A DNA stretch of 8,322 bases from positions 1-8,322 of the forward strand of contig UQRJ01000117.1 in NCBI GenBank assembly GCA_900543345.1, given 5' to 3'. A program made the translations under genes and the position numbers. Below the pieces are notes generated by a model that saw only the letters and a program-made list of their open reading frames with translations, had not been told where the DNA came from and made no database searches. Positions 4,635 to 8,322 of this stretch are shown one piece after another. Source of the DNA: an uncultured Sporolactobacillus sp. (GTDB lineage Bacteria; Bacillota; Bacilli; Bacillales; Sporolactobacillaceae). The stretch's first letter is position 1, and every line of letters starts with the position of its first letter.

Positions 4635-5990
4635 ATGGTAAAACAATCAAGTTATTGGCAGGGCATCGATAAGATTCCATATACCGGCCATGGTACGTTA
4701 AAGTCGGCACTCGGCTTCCGTTATTATGATCCCGAGGAGGTTATTGGCGGCAGGAAAATGCGCGACTGGCTGCGCTTTTCCGTTGCCTATTGGCATACGT
4801 TCGATCAGCGGCTGGTCGACCCGTTCGGTGTGGGAACGGCGCAGCGGCCGTATGATCGTTTTAACGATCCGATGGACCAAGCGCTGGCGAAAGTGGACGC
4901 GGCCTTTGAATTTTTTGCAAAGTTGGGAGTGGATTTCTTCTGTTTCCATGACCGCGACTTGGCTCCGGAAGGAGATACACTGCGGGAGACAAATAAGAAT
5001 CTCGACAAAGTCGTCGATCGGATTGTCGATTATCAGCGGTCAACCGGTATGAAAGTACTGTGGAATACGTCGAATCTGTTTACCAATCCGCGTTTTGTCG
5101 CTGGTGCGGCAACGTCGCCGTATGCCGACATTTTCGCTTATGCTGCCGCCCAACTGAAGCACAGTCTGGAAATCGGCAAGCGCGTCGGGGCGGAAAATTA
5201 CGTTTTCTGGGGCGGCCGTGAGGGCTATGAATCGCTGTGGAACACGGACATGAAAAGAGAGCAAGAACACGCGGCGAAATTTTTCCATCTGGCGAAAGAT
5301 TATGCGAATGAAATCGGCTTCGATGCACAAATGCTGCTGGAACCGAAACCAAAGGAACCGACGACGCATCAATATGATTTCGACGCGGCGACGACGATTG
5401 CCTTCATGAAGGAATATGGCCTTGATAACGATTTCAAGCTGAATCTGGAAGGCAACCACGCCAATTTGGCCGGCCATACGTATCAGCACGAGATCCGTGT
5501 CGCCCGCACGGCCGGTCTGCTCGGTTCGCTGGATGCGAATCAGGGGGACAAACTGATCGGCTGGGACATCGACGAGTACCCGTCGAACTTGTATGAGACG
5601 ACAGCGGCGATGGTCGAAGTCGTTGAAAACGGCGGCATTGGACCGCGTGGCGGGCTGAATTTCGATGCCAAACCGCGGCGCTCGTCGTTCAAACCGGAAG
5701 ATTTGTTCTACGGCCACATCGTCGGTATGGACAGTTTTGCGGCCGGTCTGCGCGTTGCCATTAAATTAAAGGAAGACGGCTATTTCGACGAGTTGTTGAA
5801 AAACCGCTACGCTTCTTATGACCGCGGTATCGGTGCCGAAATCGAAAACGGTGAGGCCGACTTTAAGACGCTGGAGGCGTACGCGATCGACAAACCGCAG
5901 TCGGAACTGATCGCCGCCACGCAGTCGGATCACCTGGAACAGATTAAAGATACGATCAATCACTACATCATTGAAACGCTCGGCAAATGA
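4635..5990 (+). CDS. xylA: Xylose isomerase, class II
   Basis: This cytoplasmic enzyme of 451 residues interconverts D-xylose and D-xylulose using two divalent metals. Length and the N-terminal extension (YWQGIDKIPYTGHGTLKSALGFRYY) mark the longer class II type. Active-site elements are in place: His105 with Asp108 (FHDRDLAPEGDT), WGGREGY (192-198), Glu236 and Lys238 in EPKPKEPT, Glu272 and His275 in NLEGNHANLAGH, Asp300 in GSLDANQGD, Asp311 and Asp313 in GWDIDEYP, and Asp344 in GGLNFDAK. The usual EANHAT is EGNHAN here, a conservative change beside the bridging Glu. The ATG at 4635 follows AGGAGG with an 11-base spacer, slightly long. It is the first gene of the xyl cluster, under a promoter with cre and XylR sites; xylB follows after 126 bases. 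Function is certain at family level. Confidence 0.98.
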   Translation: MVKQSSYWQGIDKIPYTGHGTLKSALGFRYYDPEEVIGGRKMRDWLRFSVAYWHTFDQRLVDPFGVGTAQRPYDRFNDPMDQALAKVDAAFEFFAKLGVDFFCFHDRDLAPEGDTLRETNKNLDKVVDRIVDYQRSTGMKVLWNTSNLFTNPRFVAGAATSPYADIFAYAAAQLKHSLEIGKRVGAENYVFWGGREGYESLWNTDMKREQEHAAKFFHLAKDYANEIGFDAQMLLEPKPKEPTTHQYDFDAATTIAFMKEYGLDNDFKLNLEGNHANLAGHTYQHEIRVARTAGLLGSLDANQGDKLIGWDIDEYPSNLYETTAAMVEVVENGGIGPRGGLNFDAKPRRSSFKPEDLFYGHIVGMDSFAAGLRVAIKLKEDGYFDELLKNRYASYDRGIGAEIENGEADFKTLEAYAIDKPQSELIAATQSDHLEQIKDTINHYIIETLGK

Positions 5991-6036
5991 TTCACTTGCC
6001 GCGGGCGGGCCGTAACAAAAATGGGCTGAAAACAGG

Positions 6037-6069
6037 TGGCGGATAATGGCAAGCGTGTGTGCTCCGCCA
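6037..6069 (+). other. Hairpin in the xylA-xylB intergenic region
   Basis: TGGCGGA (6037-6043) pairs with TCCGCCA (6063-6069) around a 19-base loop, 46 bases after the xylA stop. No T tract follows, so it is not a typical terminator. It could be an mRNA processing or stability element that sets the ratio of xylA to xylB transcript. CAAGCGT is also repeated directly here. Confidence 0.4.
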
Positions 6070-6116
6070 TCGCGTTTGTCAAGCGTATTGCGAGTTGATT
6101 TAAGGAGGTGAGAGAA

Positions 6117-7619
6117 ATGGATAGCTACGTACTCGGCGTCGATCTCGGCACCAGTGCCGTCAAAGTGTCGGCACTGGATCGCAGCGGCCGGATCGCGTTT
6201 CAGGAAAGTGCCGGTTATGCGCTGATGCAGCCGCAGCCCGGTTTCAATGAGCAAAATCCGGAGGACTGGGTGTCGGGAACGACGGTGGCGATCGTTCGCT
6301 TGATTCTCAACGATCATTTGCGGCCGGAAACGATTGCCGGTATCAGTTTTTCCGGCCAGATGCACGGCCTAGTGTTGCTGGATGAACATCATCGCGTGCT
6401 GCGTCCGGCAATTTTATGGAACGATACGCGCACAACGGCGCAATGCCGGGAGATCGAAGCGCGGCTGGGCGACCGGTTCGTCAAGATTACGCGCAACCGG
6501 CCGCTGGAGGGTTTTACGTTGCCGAAATTATTGTGGGTGAAAGAAAATGAACCGGATGTCTGGGCCAAAGCGCAAAAATTTGTTTTGCCGAAAGATTATG
6601 TCCGTTATCGGATGACCGGGAAATTGGCAATGGATTATTCCGATGCGACCGGCACCGTGATGCTGGACGTCGCTCGCGGGGCATGGAGCCGGGAGATCTG
6701 CGCAGCGTTCGGGATTCCGCTGTCGCTGTGTCCGCCGCTGATCCGCTCGATCGATTTTGTCGGCAACGTGACATCTGCCTATGCCGAATATTCGGGATTG
6801 ACTACCGCCACGAAAGTCTTCGGCGGTGCGGCCGACAATGCCGCCGGGGCATTGGGAGCGGGCATTCTGCAGCCGAACCGGGTACTCTCCAGCATCGGCA
6901 CGTCGGGTGTTGTGCTGAAGTACGAAAATGACGCGGCGGTCAACTACCACGGTGTGCTGCAATTTGAAGACCATGCTATTCCGGAAACATATTATTCAAT
7001 GGGCGTAACGCTGGCGGCCGGCTATTCACTCAGCTGGTTTAAGAAAACATTTGCACCGGATACAGACTTTTCAGATTTTGTCGCCGCCGCCGGCAAATCT
7101 GCTGTCGGCGCCAATGGATTGCTATTTACCCCTTACATCGTCGGCGAGCGAGCACCGCATGCCGATGCGGATATTCGCGGCAGTTTTATCGGTATCGACG
7201 GCGTGCACAATCGCAATGATTTTGTCCGTGCCGTATTGGAGGGCATTGTTTTCTCCTTCCGCGATATTCTGGAAATCTACGCGAAAAACGGCGCCACTTT
7301 CGACACCGTCGTCTCAATCGGCGGCGGGGCGAAGAGTTCGCTCTGGTTGCAGATTCAAGCCGACATTTTCAATCGCCACGTCGTTCGGCTGGAAAACGAG
7401 CAGGGCCCCGGCATGGGCGCCGCGATGATCGCGGCGGTCGGTGTCGGCTGGTTTGATTCACTGCAGGACTGTGCCAAACAGTTTGTTCATTTCGGCAAGG
7501 TGTACACGCCCGATCCCGACAATGTTAAGAAGTATGAACAGCTTTATCGGATATATCGGCAGATCTATGGGAAAACCAGAGAGATTTGTGCGGAATTGCT
7601 GAGATTCAGGCTTCGGTAA
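6117..7619 (+). CDS. xylB: Xylulokinase (FGGY family)
   Basis: This 500-residue cytoplasmic kinase phosphorylates D-xylulose to D-xylulose-5-phosphate with ATP. The N-terminal FGGY domain opens with YVLGVDLGTSAVKVS (phosphate 1 loop), followed by the substrate-contacting SGQMHG (79-84) and ILWNDTRT. The catalytic Asp is Asp240 in GGAADNAAGALGAG. The C-terminal domain has SSIGTSGVV, TPYIVGERAPHADADIRGSFIG, VVSIGGGAKSSLW (adenosine-binding) and GPGMGAAMIAAVG. Length equals known xylulokinases of about 500 residues. Start: ATG 6117, eight bases after AGGAGG of a near-perfect Shine-Dalgarno (AAGGAGGTGA, 6102-6111). The upstream GTG at 6108 lies inside that site and is rejected. It probably shares the xylA transcript; no separate promoter is obvious. 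Confidence 0.97.
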   Translation: MDSYVLGVDLGTSAVKVSALDRSGRIAFQESAGYALMQPQPGFNEQNPEDWVSGTTVAIVRLILNDHLRPETIAGISFSGQMHGLVLLDEHHRVLRPAILWNDTRTTAQCREIEARLGDRFVKITRNRPLEGFTLPKLLWVKENEPDVWAKAQKFVLPKDYVRYRMTGKLAMDYSDATGTVMLDVARGAWSREICAAFGIPLSLCPPLIRSIDFVGNVTSAYAEYSGLTTATKVFGGAADNAAGALGAGILQPNRVLSSIGTSGVVLKYENDAAVNYHGVLQFEDHAIPETYYSMGVTLAAGYSLSWFKKTFAPDTDFSDFVAAAGKSAVGANGLLFTPYIVGERAPHADADIRGSFIGIDGVHNRNDFVRAVLEGIVFSFRDILEIYAKNGATFDTVVSIGGGAKSSLWLQIQADIFNRHVVRLENEQGPGMGAAMIAAVGVGWFDSLQDCAKQFVHFGKVYTPDPDNVKKYEQLYRIYRQIYGKTREICAELLRFRLR

Positions 7620-7649
7620 ATGCTTTACTCATTATTTTTAAGAGGTGGC

Positions 7650-7664
7650 GTTGCGTAAAGCAAC
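7650..7664 (+). other. Small hairpin after xylB
   Basis: GTTGC (7650-7654) and GCAAC (7660-7664) form a 5-bp stem with a 5-base loop, 31 bases after the xylB stop. Flanking AGAG / CTCT and CGTT / AACG pairs could build a larger branched fold. No T tract follows. Confidence 0.28.
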
Positions 7665-7701
7665 TTCGCTAACGAAATTCTCTAAAATTAATAATCAATG
7701 A

Positions 7702-7732
7702 AACAGCAAGAAAGTAAGCCTCTCTTGCTGTT
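7702..7732 (+). other. Strong 10-bp hairpin between xylB and the transporter gene
   Basis: AACAGCAAGA (7702-7711) and TCTTGCTGTT (7723-7732) pair perfectly around an 11-base loop. The plus-strand continuation is a run of nine A residues rather than T, so it is not a standard terminator for xylB. It more likely acts as an mRNA stability or processing hairpin separating xylAB from the transporter message, or as a weak terminator. Confidence 0.5.
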
Positions 7733-7857
7733 AAAAAAAAATAGAAACAGTTTGAAGGAAATTTATTTCTCCATTTACATCATAAGCGGAAAAAAGTGGT
7801 CGGTCAATAGTATTTGCAATTTATTAAAAAAGAGCTAAAGAAAGGGATGAAAGTAAC

Positions 7858-8292
7858 TTGAAAACTAAAAAAATATCGACGGGTTTTGTCTATTTTTTTG
7901 GTGCGCTCGGCGGTTTGCTTTTTGGCTATGATACAGGCGTTATTTCCGGTGCCATTTTATTTATCCAGCGTCAGATGAACTTAGGCGCCTGGGCGCAGGG
8001 GTGGGTCGTTAGTGCCGTCTTGTTGGGTGCCGTGTTGGGTGCTGCGATCATCGGTCCTTCTTCCGATAAATTCGGCCGCAGAAAATTACTGTTGCTGTCG
8101 GCAATCATTTTCTTTGTCGGCGCTGTCGGATCGGCGTTTGCACCTGAAATATGGACGTTGATCATTTCGCGTGTTGTCCTGGGTATGGCTGTTGGCGCTG
8201 CTTCGGCGTTGATCCCAACTTATTTAGCCGAACTGTCGCCGGCTGAAAAGCGGGGCGGAATTTCAAGCCTATTTCAGTTGATGGTAATGACA
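7858..8292 (+). CDS. xylT: Sugar-porter family MFS transporter, probable xylose:H+ symporter (N-terminal fragment)
   Basis: The first 145 residues of an inner-membrane transporter of the XylE/AraE/GalP sugar-porter family are present. TM1 contains GGLLFGYDTGVISGAILFI (18-36); its Asp25 corresponds to the proton-coupling Asp27 of E. coli XylE. Motif A, DKFGRRK (70-76), follows TM2. Arg105 in TM4 (SRVVLGMAVGAAS) corresponds to the conserved TM4 Arg. The PTYLAELSPAEKRG signature spans 120-133. Start: TTG 7858 is the only start codon between an upstream in-frame stop at 7825 and the conserved region; AAAGGG lies about 11 bases before it. Codons after 8292 come from adapter (false tail LSLIHISEPT). 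Xylose specificity is inferred from position after xylAB, as in Bacillus megaterium xylABT. The missing part is roughly two thirds of the protein. No XylR operator or cre is seen directly upstream. Confidence 0.85.
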
Positions 8293-8322
8293 CTGTCTCT
8301 TATACACATCTCCGAGCCCACG
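8293..8322. other. Illumina Nextera adapter remnant (not genomic)
   Basis: The final 30 bases are the reverse complement of the Nextera Read 2 adapter, beginning with the Tn5 mosaic end CTGTCTCTTATACACATCT and stopping four bases short of the full 34. The transporter gene therefore ends artificially at 8292. Confidence 0.97.

Noticed and set aside
5040..5717. 225-codon open frame on the minus strand within xylA
   Set aside because: Antisense shadow of a strongly conserved gene; arginine-rich, no recognisable domain and no ribosome binding site.
6108..6116. GTG start for xylB (three extra codons)
   Set aside because: It lies inside the strong Shine-Dalgarno AAGGAGGTGA that properly serves the ATG at 6117.
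5766..6365. 199-codon minus-strand frame across the xylA end and xylB start
   Set aside because: Spans two genuine genes in antisense with no domain; typical of GC-skewed codon shadows.
7641..7690. AGAGGTGGCG reminiscent of the opening of a lysine riboswitch
   Set aside because: Too short, the rest of the conserved aptamer is missing, and the downstream gene is a sugar porter.
7702..7740. Hairpin as a Rho-independent terminator of xylB
   Set aside because: The stem is followed by A9 on the plus strand and by no T tract on the minus strand side either.
1..8322. CRISPR array, tRNA, rRNA, transposase or phage genes
   Set aside because: No regularly spaced repeats, no cloverleaf or rRNA signatures, and no recognisable mobile-element proteins in any frame. 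The Tn5 mosaic ends at both termini are library adapters, not a natural transposon.

Overview
The window reads as a complete short contig from a Nextera-type (tagmentation) Illumina assembly. Bases 1-47 and 8293-8322 are adapter sequence, so genuine genomic DNA runs only from about 48 to 8292. Gene content, Shine-Dalgarno strength, a CcpA-type cre site, a XylR-type operator and a Bacillaceae-style interspersed repeat point to a Bacillales Firmicute of mid G+C. The partial sedolisin (acid peptidase family S53) would suit an acid-tolerant lineage such as Sporolactobacillaceae or relatives, but that placement is a guess.

Layout. Positions 48-383 hold the C-terminal 111 residues of an S53 peptidase, cut by the contig edge. 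Positions 384-823 hold no convincing gene. Positions 824-2388 (minus strand) form a two-gene operon: an Old Yellow Enzyme-type flavin oxidoreductase followed after 17 bases by an ArsR-family repressor. Its promoter is well formed, and an 8-2-8 palindrome sits right at the predicted transcription start, as expected of an autoregulated repressor. Positions 2389-2991 hold no confident gene, only a possible decayed reading frame on the plus strand and a terminator-like inverted repeat for the next gene. Positions 2992-3987 (minus) encode an integral-membrane acyltransferase-3 family protein.

Positions 3988-4634 are a long divergent intergenic region containing the acyltransferase promoter, a tandem 9-bp repeat, a 154-bp repeat element, and the xylose promoter with two cre-like sites 20 bp apart and a XylR operator. 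Positions 4635-8292 (plus) are a xylose catabolic cluster: xylA (xylose isomerase), xylB (xylulokinase) and the first 145 codons of a sugar-porter family H+ symporter, probably the xylose permease. The order matches the xylABT arrangement known in Bacillus megaterium.

How it works together: the transporter would import D-xylose, XylA isomerises it to D-xylulose, and XylB phosphorylates it to xylulose-5-phosphate for the pentose phosphate or phosphoketolase route. Expression is predicted to need relief of XylR and absence of CcpA repression. No xylR gene is present; the divergent neighbour is the acyltransferase. I found no radically new system. The most useful observations are the adapter-derived contig ends, the OYE-ArsR module with its operator, the dense xyl control region beside a repeat element, and a possible pseudogene at 2571-2981.
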